Shown here piece after piece: positions 7,501 through 14,760 of a stretch of 64,000 bases of DNA (position 1 is the first letter of the stretch; each line of letters begins with the position of its first letter). A program made the position numbers and the translations under genes. Where the stretch lies: positions 1 through 64,000 of the forward strand of contig CAYYRN010000005.1 in assembly GCA_964474295.1 (NCBI GenBank). The letters are read 5' to 3'. Source of the stretch: SIG575 sp964474295. Its GTDB lineage: Bacteria; Bacillota; Clostridia; Oscillospirales; Acutalibacteraceae. Under the pieces are notes generated by a model that did not search any database, had not been told where the DNA came from, and worked only from the letters and a program-made list of their open reading frames with translations.

Positions 7501-8635
7501 AAAGCTCATCGAACAGCTCGGTATCAAGGTTCGTGTTGTGAAAAAGCTTCACGATGACGAAAATGATGAGGTAATGCAGCTTCTTGAGGACGGCAAACTT
7601 GACTATATAGTTTACACAGGTGTCGGAAAGAAAGATACGATTAAAGACTATATCCGTATAAATCGCAGAGCAATTCAGCTTTCCATTACCTGCATTACAT
7701 CTATGGATACGGCAAACGCTCTTGCCGATACAATTGCAAGCCGATACAATCTTTATAATACGGAACTTGTGGATATCAACAATATGCGTCTTGAAAAAGA
7801 ACCTCTTGATTTCTATAAAATGCAAGGTTGCGGTAACGATTTTATTATTCTCAATAATTTCAAAAACGATATATCGTGTCCCGAATCGCTTACAATAAGT
7901 CTTGTTGACAGAAACTACGGTATCGGTGCAAACGGACTTGTACTCGTCGAAGGCTCTTCAAAGGCTGATGTCAAGATGAGAGTGTTCGGTTCCAACGGTA
8001 AAGAATCAGACCTTTACGGCAACTGCATACACTGTGTTGCGAAGTATCTCTATGACAGAGGTATGATTAAAAAGTCTTCATTTAAAATCGAAACCTCGCA
8101 GGATGTAAGAGAGGTCAAGGTTCATATACTTAATGGTGAGGTTCGTTCCGTTACCGTTAATATGGGCAATCCGGATTGGTCTGTTGATTCGATTCCGGCA
8201 GAAAGCACAGAAATTTTGAAGGATTATCCGATTTCGTGTGCAGGTTCGGATTTAAAAATCAACTGCTTCTCTCTCAACAGTCCTCATTGTGTGGTTTTCT
8301 GTGATAACGTTGATGTCTTTGACCTTGAAAAAGTCGGTTTTGCTCTTGAAAACAATGAACTTTTCCCGAAGAGAATTAACACTGAAATTGTTCAGTTCGT
8401 GAACAAACGTGAGTTAAAGCTTCGTGTTTGGAAAGCCGATTACGGTCTTACTCTTTCAAGCGGTACAGGTGCTTGTGCGGCGGTTGTTGCTGCCGTGGAA
8501 AACGGACTTTGTGCAAAGAATGAGGATATTACGGTAAAAACCAAGGGCGGAGATTTGATAGTAAATTACAGTGATAACGGAATTCTTCTTTCGGGCAATG
8601 TATCGATGATTTTTAACGGTACGATAAGATATTAA
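4598..8635 (+). CDS. carB: CarB fused to a degenerate DapF domain
   Basis: A 1345-residue protein; normal CarB is about 1070. Residues 1 to about 1065 are a complete carbamoyl-phosphate synthetase large subunit: two ATP-grasp halves with metal/ATP motifs IEVNPRVSRSSAL and IEVNPRASRTIPY, an oligomerisation region between them, and an MGS-like allosteric domain (about 930-1060). From about 1070 (LDFYKMQGCGNDF) to the end is a whole diaminopimelate-epimerase fold. It keeps the first catalytic Cys (Cys1146, in GNCIHC), but the second is Ser1288 (LSSGTGACA for LACGTGACA). DapF substrate residues Asn64, Asn157, Glu208 and Arg209 (H. influenzae numbering) align with Gly1131, Ser1228, Lys1279 and Ala1280, so normal epimerase activity is unlikely. 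The fusion is one open frame without a stop. ATG 4598 overlaps the carA stop (TGATG pattern); GGGAGGT lies at 4583-4589. The DapF part may be structural or regulatory. Confidence 0.92.
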   Translation: MPLNKDIKKVLVIGSGPIVIGQAAEFDYAGAQACRVLKDAGLDVVLVNSNPATIMTDKALADEIYLEPLNSETIKRIIEKEHPDSLLAGLGGQTGLTIAMQLDKEGYLDKMGVKLIGTNAEAIDKAEDRQLFRDTMMKIGQPCIPSDITTDMEGARRIAKEIGYPVIIRPAFTLGGAGGGVCNTPEELEVIANTGLMMSPISQILVEKYIYGWKEIEFETMRDSAGNCIAVCSMENVDPVGVHTGDSIVVAPAVTLSSYEYDMLRKASLDIITELGIEGGCNCQFALNPESFEYAVIEVNPRVSRSSALASKATGYPIAKVTSKIALGYTLDEIQNDITKKTYACFEPTVDYLVVKFPKWPFDKFVNSSRTLGTQMKATGEVMSIAPSFEMAIMKAVRGAEISMDTLNTKRLDDVVDIEAKLHDMDDMRLFTIFKAIKNGFDIAKIHEITKIDEWFLYKLKNLADYELMLESGNLSEDYYEKGKKLGYTDEAIERISGVKITQSKKAVYKMVDTCAAEFKAETPYFYSTFDNHCESRTHKRSGKDVIMVLGSGPIRIGQGIEFDYSSVHCVWSLKELGYEVVIINNNPETVSTDFDTADRLYFEPLTEEDVMNVIEVEKPIGVVVAFGGQTAIKLTKFLDRQGIKILGTSAEGIDIAEDRERFDELLEKFGIKRPQGRTIMNTDDALAAAEELEYPVLLRPSYVIGGQNMQICYTPDDIRQYMQIILEQKIENPVLVDKYMMGAELEVDVISDGKDVLIPGVMQHIERAGVHSGDSIAVYPPYNLNDKMLETLVDCSEKLALELGTKGLVNIQYLIYRNELYVIEVNPRASRTIPYISKVTGVPMVELATKIMVGQSLKSLGYGTGLYKTPPYFAVKAPVFSFEKLSDVNSSLGPEMKSTGEVLGLGENLEEALFKALTSAGFKLHDYSKKSGGVLLSVSDNDKPEVQELARKFNDFGVKIYATESTAKLIEQLGIKVRVVKKLHDDENDEVMQLLEDGKLDYIVYTGVGKKDTIKDYIRINRRAIQLSITCITSMDTANALADTIASRYNLYNTELVDINNMRLEKEPLDFYKMQGCGNDFIILNNFKNDISCPESLTISLVDRNYGIGANGLVLVEGSSKADVKMRVFGSNGKESDLYGNCIHCVAKYLYDRGMIKKSSFKIETSQDVREVKVHILNGEVRSVTVNMGNPDWSVDSIPAESTEILKDYPISCAGSDLKINCFSLNSPHCVVFCDNVDVFDLEKVGFALENNELFPKRINTEIVQFVNKRELKLRVWKADYGLTLSSGTGACAAVVAAVENGLCAKNEDITVKTKGGDLIVNYSDNGILLSGNVSMIFNGTIRY

Positions 8636-8653
8636 TTTTCGGATGGTGAAGAT

Positions 8654-9205
8654 ATGGAAGAAAACGTGATTTTCAAAAGTGCTACTTTCGGTTTTGATAA
8701 AAAAGAGGTTATGAATTATATAGCATCTCTTTGTGAAAAAAATGCTGAAAATATCAGCAAAATTAATGAGCTTCAGAGTGAAATCGAAAAATGCAAGCAG
8801 GAAAACAAAAATTTGTGTGCGGATAATGCAAAGCTTTTTGATGATAACAAGGCACTTGCGAAATGTGTTGAGGAATCAAAAAAGACAACTGAAGCGTTAA
8901 ACGCAAAAATCACGGATCTCGAAGAAAAAATGTCCAAATTCAACGAAATTGAGGGTGCTGAAGAAAAAGCAAATTTGCTTATGATGGATTCCCTGAAATA
9001 TTCCGAGGCGTGCATAAAAAATGCACGAAAGGTTTCGGCTTCGCTTAATTTATCGACAAAAAATAAAATCGATAAAGCTAAGAGCTGTCTGAACACCGTT
9101 TCGGACGATTTCAAAAGTCTTACCGATAGGCTTGAATCTTCAATTTCCGAAATTTCCGCACGCTTAGAAGTGCTTTCGGACGGTTTGGACGAAACAAACG
9201 AATAA
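8654..9205 (+). CDS. DivIVA-like coiled-coil protein
   Basis: Protein of 183 residues. The start, FKSATFGFDKKEVMNYI, resembles the DivIVA/GpsB membrane-binding N-terminus (F..G(Y/F)....EV..(F/Y)(L/I)). Residues about 25-100 are a charged, heptad-rich coiled coil, and a second helical segment runs from about 110 to 180. Such proteins mark curved membranes or division sites, but this one is too diverged to assign to DivIVA itself. It follows carB by 18 bp with GGTGAAG upstream and is probably the last gene of the car transcript, since a terminator follows. No enzymatic motif is visible. Confidence 0.6.
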   Translation: MEENVIFKSATFGFDKKEVMNYIASLCEKNAENISKINELQSEIEKCKQENKNLCADNAKLFDDNKALAKCVEESKKTTEALNAKITDLEEKMSKFNEIEGAEEKANLLMMDSLKYSEACIKNARKVSASLNLSTKNKIDKAKSCLNTVSDDFKSLTDRLESSISEISARLEVLSDGLDETNE

Positions 9206-9210
9206 TTTCA

Positions 9211-9260
9211 AACGAAGCTGTAAAGACGAATGTTTTTTGCAGCTTCGTTCTTTCTTTTTT
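9211..9260 (+). terminator. Terminator after the carAB/DivIVA-like operon
   Basis: AACGAAGCTG (9211-9220) pairs with CAGCTTCGTT (9240-9249) and is followed by a T-rich tract to 9260. Confidence 0.8.
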
Positions 9261-9326
9261 CGGACTTGCAACAAGGCGGCATTTTAAGAATATAATGTGA
9301 TATATCATTTACCGAGAGGTGTTAAA

Positions 9327-10019
9327 ATGTTTGCTGAGCTTTTAAACGGCTTTTTAAATCAGATACTTTTTATAACGCTTCATCTGAATGTATCAAGCAC
9401 GTTTCCGCCGCCTTTGTCGGCAAAAGAGGAACGAGAGTATCTGGTTAAAATGAAAAACGGGGATGAAAAAGCAAGACAGAAGTTGATTGAACATAATTTA
9501 AGACTTGTGGCACATATCATCAAAAAATATTATTCAAACTACTGCGATCAGGAGGATTTGATTTCGATAGGTACAATCGGGCTTATAAAAGGCATAAATT
9601 CTTTTAATTGTGAAAAAGGAACACGTCTTGCGACATATGCCGCAAAATGTGTGGAAAATGAAATTTTGATGCACTTTAGGTCATTGAAAAAAACGTCGCA
9701 GGAAATATTTCTGTCAGAACCTATTGATTCCGACAGTGACGGTGATGCGTTAACTTTAATGGATGTAATTTGCAGTGACGAAAATTTGCTTGACAACATT
9801 GATTTGAAAATTAAATGCGAACAGCTATATAGATTTATTAATGAAATTGAAGACGAAAGAGAAAGAGATATTCTTTTGATGAGATACGGTCTTAACGGAG
9901 AAAGACCGCTTACTCAAAGGGAAATCGCAAAAAAAATGAAAATTTCACGTTCATATGTTTCACGCATTGAGAAAAAAGCAATTGACCTTTTAAAAATTAA
10001 ATTTAATGTCAATCAATGA
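9327..10019 (+). CDS. sigK: RNA polymerase sporulation sigma factor SigK
   Basis: Sigma-70 family protein of 230 residues, like SigK, the late mother-cell sporulation factor. A short hydrophobic N-terminal segment (about residues 1-22), typical of the SigK pro-sequence region, is followed by FPPPLSAKEEREYL. Region 2 contains LIEHNLRLVAHI and DLISIGTIGLIKGINSF; region 4 ends in a helix-turn-helix, TQREIAKKMKISRSYVSRIE. The gene is uninterrupted, with no skin-type element. ATG 9327 is preceded by GAGAGGTG. SigK directs coat, cortex and mother-cell lysis genes; an amidase starts 19 bp after it. SigE is the main alternative identity, but the N-terminus and the region-4 sequence favour SigK. Confidence 0.88.
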   Translation: MFAELLNGFLNQILFITLHLNVSSTFPPPLSAKEEREYLVKMKNGDEKARQKLIEHNLRLVAHIIKKYYSNYCDQEDLISIGTIGLIKGINSFNCEKGTRLATYAAKCVENEILMHFRSLKKTSQEIFLSEPIDSDSDGDALTLMDVICSDENLLDNIDLKIKCEQLYRFINEIEDERERDILLMRYGLNGERPLTQREIAKKMKISRSYVSRIEKKAIDLLKIKFNVNQ

Positions 10020-10038
10020 CTTTTGGGAGGTTTTTGTA

Positions 10039-10575
10039 GTGCCGTCAGTTTATTTAAGTCCGTCAACGCAAGAATTTAATCAATATTTTTCCGGTGGAAA
10101 TGAAGAACAGTTTATGAATTTACTGGCTGATATTGTTCAGCAGAATTTAGAAAGAAACGGAGTGACGGTAGAAAGGAATAATCCGAATTTACCGCTTGCC
10201 GAAGCAATCAGAGAATCCAACAGCGGAAATTATGATTTACATTTGGCACTTCACTCAAATGCTTCTCCGCCGGATTTGGCGGGAAGGCTGAGAGGCTCTG
10301 ATATTTATTATTATCCGGGCAGTGAAAAGGGCAGGGAGTTTGCCGATATACTTGCCGAAGACATCAAAAGAATTTATCCGAATCCACGTCTTGTAAATGT
10401 AAGGCCGTCCACGGAACTCGGTGAATTGCAATTTACCAAAGCACCGGCTGTTTTGTTTGAAACAGCATATCACGATAATCCCTCCGATGAAATGTGGCTA
10501 AAGGAAAACCTTGAGGAAATCGGAAATACAATTGCAATGTCGGTGCTTCGCTTTTTAAATTTAAATAATACTTAA
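10039..10575 (+). CDS. N-acetylmuramoyl-L-alanine amidase-like (Amidase_3)
   Basis: Predicted protein of 178 residues resembling Amidase_3 zinc amidases, which cut the amide between muramic acid and the stem peptide. Visible are a candidate metal Glu in GGNEEQFMN, the metal His in HLALHSNAS, and the catalytic-type Glu in LFETAYHDN. The usual first metal ligand (His of DPGHGG) is absent; the start reads VYLSPSTQEFN, with Gln at that place. There is no signal peptide, so it could act in the mother cell or be released by lysis. The GTG start (10039) is chosen because GGGAGG lies at 10025-10030; the frame also extends upstream into sigK. Placement straight after sigK suggests a sporulation role such as mother-cell lysis or cortex work. 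Confidence 0.7.
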   Translation: MPSVYLSPSTQEFNQYFSGGNEEQFMNLLADIVQQNLERNGVTVERNNPNLPLAEAIRESNSGNYDLHLALHSNASPPDLAGRLRGSDIYYYPGSEKGREFADILAEDIKRIYPNPRLVNVRPSTELGELQFTKAPAVLFETAYHDNPSDEMWLKENLEEIGNTIAMSVLRFLNLNNT

Positions 10576-10583
10576 CTTGTTGG

Positions 10584-10625
10584 GACTGTAAAAGGTTTTT
10601 GAATTTTACAGTCTCGTTATTATTT
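10584..10625 (+). terminator. Terminator after the sigK-amidase pair
   Basis: GACTGTAAAA (10584-10593) pairs with TTTTACAGTC (10604-10613), followed by a T-rich tail. Confidence 0.75.
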
Positions 10626-10648
10626 TGGCTTTGAGACACTTTTTGTTG

Positions 10649-10677
10649 TTGAAATTATTTTTTAATTATGGTATACT
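10649..10677 (+). promoter_or_regulatory. Promoter for the cyclophilin gene
   Basis: TTGAAA (10649-10654), 17-bp spacer, TATACT (10672-10677), 39 bp before the start codon. Confidence 0.65.
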
Positions 10678-10716
10678 TAAATACAAATAAAAAATGAGGA
10701 TTTTTTGGAGGATTTT

Positions 10717-11313
10717 ATGATTAATCAGACTGATAAGCCGCAAAGCGGCGAAACAATTGCCGAAATCAATACAAATATGGGCAAAATTTCTGTCAGACTT
10801 TTTTCGGATTTAGTTCCCAAAACGGTTGAAAATTTTGTCACTCATGCCAAAAACGGTTATTACAACGGAATTATCTTCCATCGTGTTATTAATAATTTTA
10901 TGATTCAGGGCGGCGACCCTACGGCTACCGGCAGAGGCGGAGAAAGCATTTGGGGTGAAAGCTTTAAAGATGAGTTTGCAGTTGAACTTCATAACATAAG
11001 AGGCGCTCTTTCAATGGCGAATGCAGGCCCCAATACAAACGGCAGTCAGTTTTTTATTGTTCAGTCCAAAGAAGCCGACGCAAGATTGATTTCTCAAATG
11101 AAGAGTATTCCCGATTCTTTCCCGGAAAACATTGTCAAAGCATATGAAGAAAACGGCGGAACACCGTGGCTCGATTTTAAACATTCTGTTTTCGGACAAG
11201 TTTATGACGGAATGGATGTTGTTGACAAAATAGCTGCGGTTAAGGTTGATATGCTGGATAAACCCTACGAAGACGTTGTTATTGAAAGTATCGATATTTC
11301 CGTTGTTGACTAA
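10717..11313 (+). CDS. Cyclophilin-type peptidyl-prolyl isomerase
   Basis: Cytoplasmic cyclophilin of 198 residues that catalyses cis-trans isomerisation of Xaa-Pro bonds during folding. The core motifs are present: YYNGIIFHRVINNFMIQGGD with the catalytic Arg in FHRV, the substrate-binding loop GALSMANAGPNTNGSQFFI, and the C-terminal strand HSVFGQVYDGMDVVDKI. No signal peptide is visible, so this is the cytosolic PpiB-like form. An insert of about 35 residues (SKEADARLISQMKS onward) is longer than in E. coli PpiB. GGAGGA precedes ATG 10717. It has its own promoter and lies 14 bp before the RpiR-type regulator, so it probably heads that operon. Confidence 0.9.
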   Translation: MINQTDKPQSGETIAEINTNMGKISVRLFSDLVPKTVENFVTHAKNGYYNGIIFHRVINNFMIQGGDPTATGRGGESIWGESFKDEFAVELHNIRGALSMANAGPNTNGSQFFIVQSKEADARLISQMKSIPDSFPENIVKAYEENGGTPWLDFKHSVFGQVYDGMDVVDKIAAVKVDMLDKPYEDVVIESIDISVVD

Positions 11314-11327
11314 GGGAGTTTATAAAA

Positions 11328-12206
11328 ATGACAGTCTCTTTATTATCTATTATTGATTCTAAATTTGACACATTCTCAAAAGGTCAGAAAAAAATCGCAA
11401 GATATGTAACCGAGCATTACGAAACGGCTGCGTTTATGACGGCGGCAAAGATGGGGGAAACTGTTGACGTAAGCGAATCTACGGTTGTACGTTTTGCCAC
11501 AGAGCTTGGATACAAGGGATATCCCGAATTTCAAAAGGATTTGCAGGATTTAATTAGATCTAAGCTTACTGGTATACAGAGAATCGATGTTTTCGATGCA
11601 AGAACACGCGGAGAAAATATTGTAGAAAATACTATGAAAAACGATTCTCAGCTTTTATTGAACACCTTACAAACCGTTTCGCAGGAAAACTTTGACGCAA
11701 GCGTTAAAGCTATTATGAATGCGAAAAAAATTTATATTTTGGGTGTTCGCAGTGCTTCGTTCCTTGCAGGCTTTTTGAGCTACTATTTTAAACTTATTTT
11801 TGATAACGTTGTTTTAATTAATGTTTCAAGTGACAGTGAGATATACGAAGAAATTTTCAGAATTAACAAAGGCGATGTTTGCATAGCGATTTCAATGCCT
11901 CGTTATTCTAAACTTACAATCAGGGCAGTGCATTTTATGAAGGACAGGGGAATTGAAGTAATTGCCATTACCGATAATGCCAATGCACCCATCGCACGGA
12001 TGTCCGACCACGTTTTGGAGGCAAAAAGCGGTATGGCTTCAATTGTTGATTCTTTGGTAGCACCGCTTAGCCTTATGAATGCCCTTATTGCCGCAATCAC
12101 ACTTGAAAAAGGTGAAGAGCTTCGAGAAAATTATGAAGCTTTGGAAAAAATTTGGGATCAATATGAAGTTTATGATAAATTTGAGGAGACTTCCGAAAAT
12201 GATTGA
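11328..12206 (+). CDS. MurR/RpiR family transcriptional regulator
   Basis: Protein of 292 residues. The N-terminal helix-turn-helix of the RpiR family (about residues 1-78) contains MGETVDVSESTVVRFATELG, and a C-terminal SIS domain (about 125-260) binds phosphosugars in relatives. These regulators sense sugar phosphates or muropeptide intermediates and control sugar or cell-wall turnover genes. GGGAG precedes the ATG. The end overlaps the next gene by 8 nt, so the two are translationally coupled, although no sugar gene adjoins. Its ligand cannot be predicted; genes 11-16 kb downstream (GH2, GH4, kinase) are possible but unproven targets. Confidence 0.88.
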   Translation: MTVSLLSIIDSKFDTFSKGQKKIARYVTEHYETAAFMTAAKMGETVDVSESTVVRFATELGYKGYPEFQKDLQDLIRSKLTGIQRIDVFDARTRGENIVENTMKNDSQLLLNTLQTVSQENFDASVKAIMNAKKIYILGVRSASFLAGFLSYYFKLIFDNVVLINVSSDSEIYEEIFRINKGDVCIAISMPRYSKLTIRAVHFMKDRGIEVIAITDNANAPIARMSDHVLEAKSGMASIVDSLVAPLSLMNALIAAITLEKGEELRENYEALEKIWDQYEVYDKFEETSEND

Positions 12207-13437
12207 TGTTTGTGTTGTCGGCGGCGGTGCCGCAGGTCTTATGGCTGCGGGGACGGCTGCAAAACGTGGACTTAAAACCGTTGTTCTCGAACGTAACGAA
12301 AAAGTCGGCAGAAAAGTTATGATTACGGGCAAAGGCAGATGCAATGTAACAAATAATTGTTCGCTTCTTAATGATTTAATTATGAATGTTCCTGTAAACG
12401 GCAGATTTCTTTTCAGTGCTTTTTCAAGATTTATGCCATCAGATACTATGGAGTTTTTTGAAAGCTTAGATGTTCCGCTTAAAGTTGAAAGAGGAAACCG
12501 TGTTTTTCCCGAAAGTGATAAGGCATCTGATATTGTTGACGCACTAAGAAAGTATGCGTTATCTTCCGGTGCAAAAATAATTAACGGACGTGCAAAAGAA
12601 ATTATTACCGAAAACGGAAAAGTAATCGGTGTTAAAACATATGATGATGAAATAATCGAAGCCGAGAGTGTGATTATAGCCACGGGCGGAAAATCTTATC
12701 CTTTAACCGGCTCAACCGGTGACGGATACATTTTGGCGGAAGAAACGGGACATACTATTGTTGCACCGAAACCGTCACTTGTACCTCTGGAAGTACACGA
12801 AGGCTGGTGCAGCAGTGTTATGGGCTTATCCTTACGCAATGTTGCAATACGCATTGAAGATGTTGAAAAATATAAATGTGTTTATAAGGATTTCGGTGAG
12901 ATGATTTTTACTCATTTCGGTGTTTCCGGCCCGATAATTTTAAGTGCAAGTTCTCATATGCGTGATATGAAAAAAGGTAAATACGAATTGTATATCGATT
13001 TAAAACCTGCACTTGATGAGGATACGTTGGATAAAAGATTACAGCGTGATTTCCTTGAAAATTCAAACAAAAATTTTATAAATGCGCTTGATTCATTACT
13101 TCCGAAAAAATTAGTTCCCGTAATTGTAAAACTCAGCGGTATTAAGCCGTCTCAAAAAGTGAACCAGATTACCCGTACACAGCGTGAGAATTTGGTTTAT
13201 CTTTTGAAAAATTTGAAGCTTACAATTACCGATTTCAGACCGATAGAAGAAGCTATTGTCACCTCCGGCGGTGTTTCCGTAAAGGACATTAATCCCAAAA
13301 ATATGATGTCTAAAATTGTGGATAATTTGTTTTTTGCGGGTGAAGTTATTGATGTTGATGCTTATACGGGCGGTTTCAATTTGCAAATTGCTTTTTCAAC
13401 GGGTAATCTTGCGGGCAAAAGCGTTTTGACTGATTAA
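12199..13437 (+). CDS. HI0933-family flavoprotein oxidoreductase
   Basis: FAD-binding protein of 412 residues from the HI0933/YhiN/BaiN-like family. The Rossmann dinucleotide motif is VVGGGAAGLMAAGTA (about residues 5-20), with the family-typical GRKVMITGKGRCNVTNN stretch. A second FAD contact, ATGGKSYPLTGSTGDGY, lies in the middle, and the C-terminal DVDAYTGGFNLQIAFSTG closes the FAD site. The physiological substrate is unsettled for most members; BaiN-type proteins have been linked to steroid-ring reduction, which should not be assumed here. In Clostridia it commonly precedes cmk, plsC and ispH, as here. The start ATG (12199) overlaps the RpiR stop, with GAGGAG upstream. Confidence 0.85.
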   Translation: MIDVCVVGGGAAGLMAAGTAAKRGLKTVVLERNEKVGRKVMITGKGRCNVTNNCSLLNDLIMNVPVNGRFLFSAFSRFMPSDTMEFFESLDVPLKVERGNRVFPESDKASDIVDALRKYALSSGAKIINGRAKEIITENGKVIGVKTYDDEIIEAESVIIATGGKSYPLTGSTGDGYILAEETGHTIVAPKPSLVPLEVHEGWCSSVMGLSLRNVAIRIEDVEKYKCVYKDFGEMIFTHFGVSGPIILSASSHMRDMKKGKYELYIDLKPALDEDTLDKRLQRDFLENSNKNFINALDSLLPKKLVPVIVKLSGIKPSQKVNQITRTQRENLVYLLKNLKLTITDFRPIEEAIVTSGGVSVKDINPKNMMSKIVDNLFFAGEVIDVDAYTGGFNLQIAFSTGNLAGKSVLTD

Positions 13438-13453
13438 GAAAGGATGTTTTATA

Positions 13454-14122
13454 TTGGCTTCAATAAATATTGCTATTGACGGACCTGCCGGTGCGGGTAA
13501 AAGCACCGTTGCAAAAGGTGTTGCAAAAAAACTCGGTTTTATTTATGTCGATACCGGCGCTCTTTACAGGGCAATCGGAATTTATGTTTTAAGAAACGGC
13601 AAGGATACAAAAAATCCCGAAGATGTCGAAGAATTGCTGAAAAATATTAATATTGAACTGAAATTTATCGACGGTGTTCAAAAAGTATTTCTTTGCTCTG
13701 AAGATGTTTCCGAAGCTATACGCACACCCGAAGCATCAATGGCGGCATCCAATGTTTCGGCAATTCCCTGTGTCAGAGCATTTTTGCTTGATTTGCAGAG
13801 GAATATAGCAGCAAAAAACAACTGCATTATGGACGGCAGAGATATCGGTACGGTGGTTTTGCCTGATGCACAAATAAAAATTTTTATGACGGCTGATGTT
13901 GAAGAACGTGCAATGCGCAGATTTAAGGAACTAAAAGAAAAGGGAATCAATGATTCTTTTGAATGTGTTCTCAAGGAAATGAAAGAAAGAGATTATCAGG
14001 ATTCGCACAGAGCAATCGCTCCGTTGAAGCCCGCAGAGGATTCTGTCGTTTTTGACTCAACGGGATATACGCTTGAAAAATCAATAGAAGAGCTTTCGGC
14101 TCTGATAGGAGAAAGAATATGA
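13454..14122 (+). CDS. cmk: Cytidylate kinase
   Basis: CMP/dCMP kinase of 222 residues, using ATP to make CDP or dCDP in pyrimidine nucleotide supply. The P-loop GPAGAGKSTVAKGVA lies near residues 11-25, followed by GFIYVDTGALYRAIG (CMP-binding region), MDGRDIGTVVLPDA, and the LID region with RRFKELKEKG and ERDYQDSHRAIAPL. The start is TTG at 13454, with AAAGGATG upstream; no in-frame ATG fits the family's N-terminus. It is the third gene of a tightly spaced set and its stop overlaps the plsC start (ATGA). Confidence 0.95.
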   Translation: MASINIAIDGPAGAGKSTVAKGVAKKLGFIYVDTGALYRAIGIYVLRNGKDTKNPEDVEELLKNINIELKFIDGVQKVFLCSEDVSEAIRTPEASMAASNVSAIPCVRAFLLDLQRNIAAKNNCIMDGRDIGTVVLPDAQIKIFMTADVEERAMRRFKELKEKGINDSFECVLKEMKERDYQDSHRAIAPLKPAEDSVVFDSTGYTLEKSIEELSALIGERI

Positions 14123-14760
14123 CCGAACATTTTGATTATTCGAGAATGAAAAACTATAAGCTTTACACGATTTCGGTTCCGATAGCGAAGTTTATAATGG
14201 CTTTAAAATATAAGCTTAGATACGAGGGCAGGGAAAATCTCCCCAAAACGGGGGCGTACATAGTTTCGGCAAATCACCTTACATCCTTTGACCCGGTACT
14301 TCTTGCAATGAACAGCGGCAGAGTTATTCACTTTATGGCAAAGTATGAAACATTTGAAAAGCCTTTTTCACGATTCTTTTTGACACACTTTAATTCTTTC
14401 CCGGTAAAAAGAGGCTCGTCCGATAAGTCTTCTGTGGAGTACGCCATTAAATTGATACAAAACGGTGAAGTTCTCGGTATTTTCCCGGAAGGCACAAGAA
14501 ATAAAGAGGGCGGAGAACCTCAAAAAGCAAAATCAGGTGTTGCACTTATCGCAAAAGCAACAGGTGCAGACGTTGTTCCCTGTTCTATTTTTATCGGAAA
14601 AAGAAAATTTTTAAGAAAACCCGTGACCGTCAGATATGGTAAATTGATTAAGTTTGAAGAACTCGGCTTTTCTTCAGATTCACGTTCTACGGCTGAAATC
14701 AGGAACGCTTCGAGAATAATTTTTGACGAAACTGTATCTCTTTGGAGGAAAGGACTTTGA
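14119..14760 (+). CDS. plsC: 1-acyl-sn-glycerol-3-phosphate acyltransferase
   Basis: PlsC-type acyltransferase of 213 residues that acylates lysophosphatidic acid to phosphatidic acid at the membrane. It has the HX4D catalytic motif in SANHLTSFDPVLL, the substrate motif FPEGTRNKEG, and a conserved FNSFPVKRGS block between them. The weakly hydrophobic N-terminal region (IAKFIMALKY) may attach it to the membrane. Its ATG overlaps the cmk stop and its TGA overlaps the ispH TTG start, indicating translational coupling along the cluster. Confidence 0.92.
   Translation: MTEHFDYSRMKNYKLYTISVPIAKFIMALKYKLRYEGRENLPKTGAYIVSANHLTSFDPVLLAMNSGRVIHFMAKYETFEKPFSRFFLTHFNSFPVKRGSSDKSSVEYAIKLIQNGEVLGIFPEGTRNKEGGEPQKAKSGVALIAKATGADVVPCSIFIGKRKFLRKPVTVRYGKLIKFEELGFSSDSRSTAEIRNASRIIFDETVSLWRKGL

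Noticed and set aside
9327..10019. Skin-type interruption of sigK
   Set aside because: The gene is one uninterrupted frame with both conserved regions.
12039..12683. Minus-strand 214-residue ORF across RpiR and the flavoprotein
   Set aside because: Antisense of two well-supported genes.
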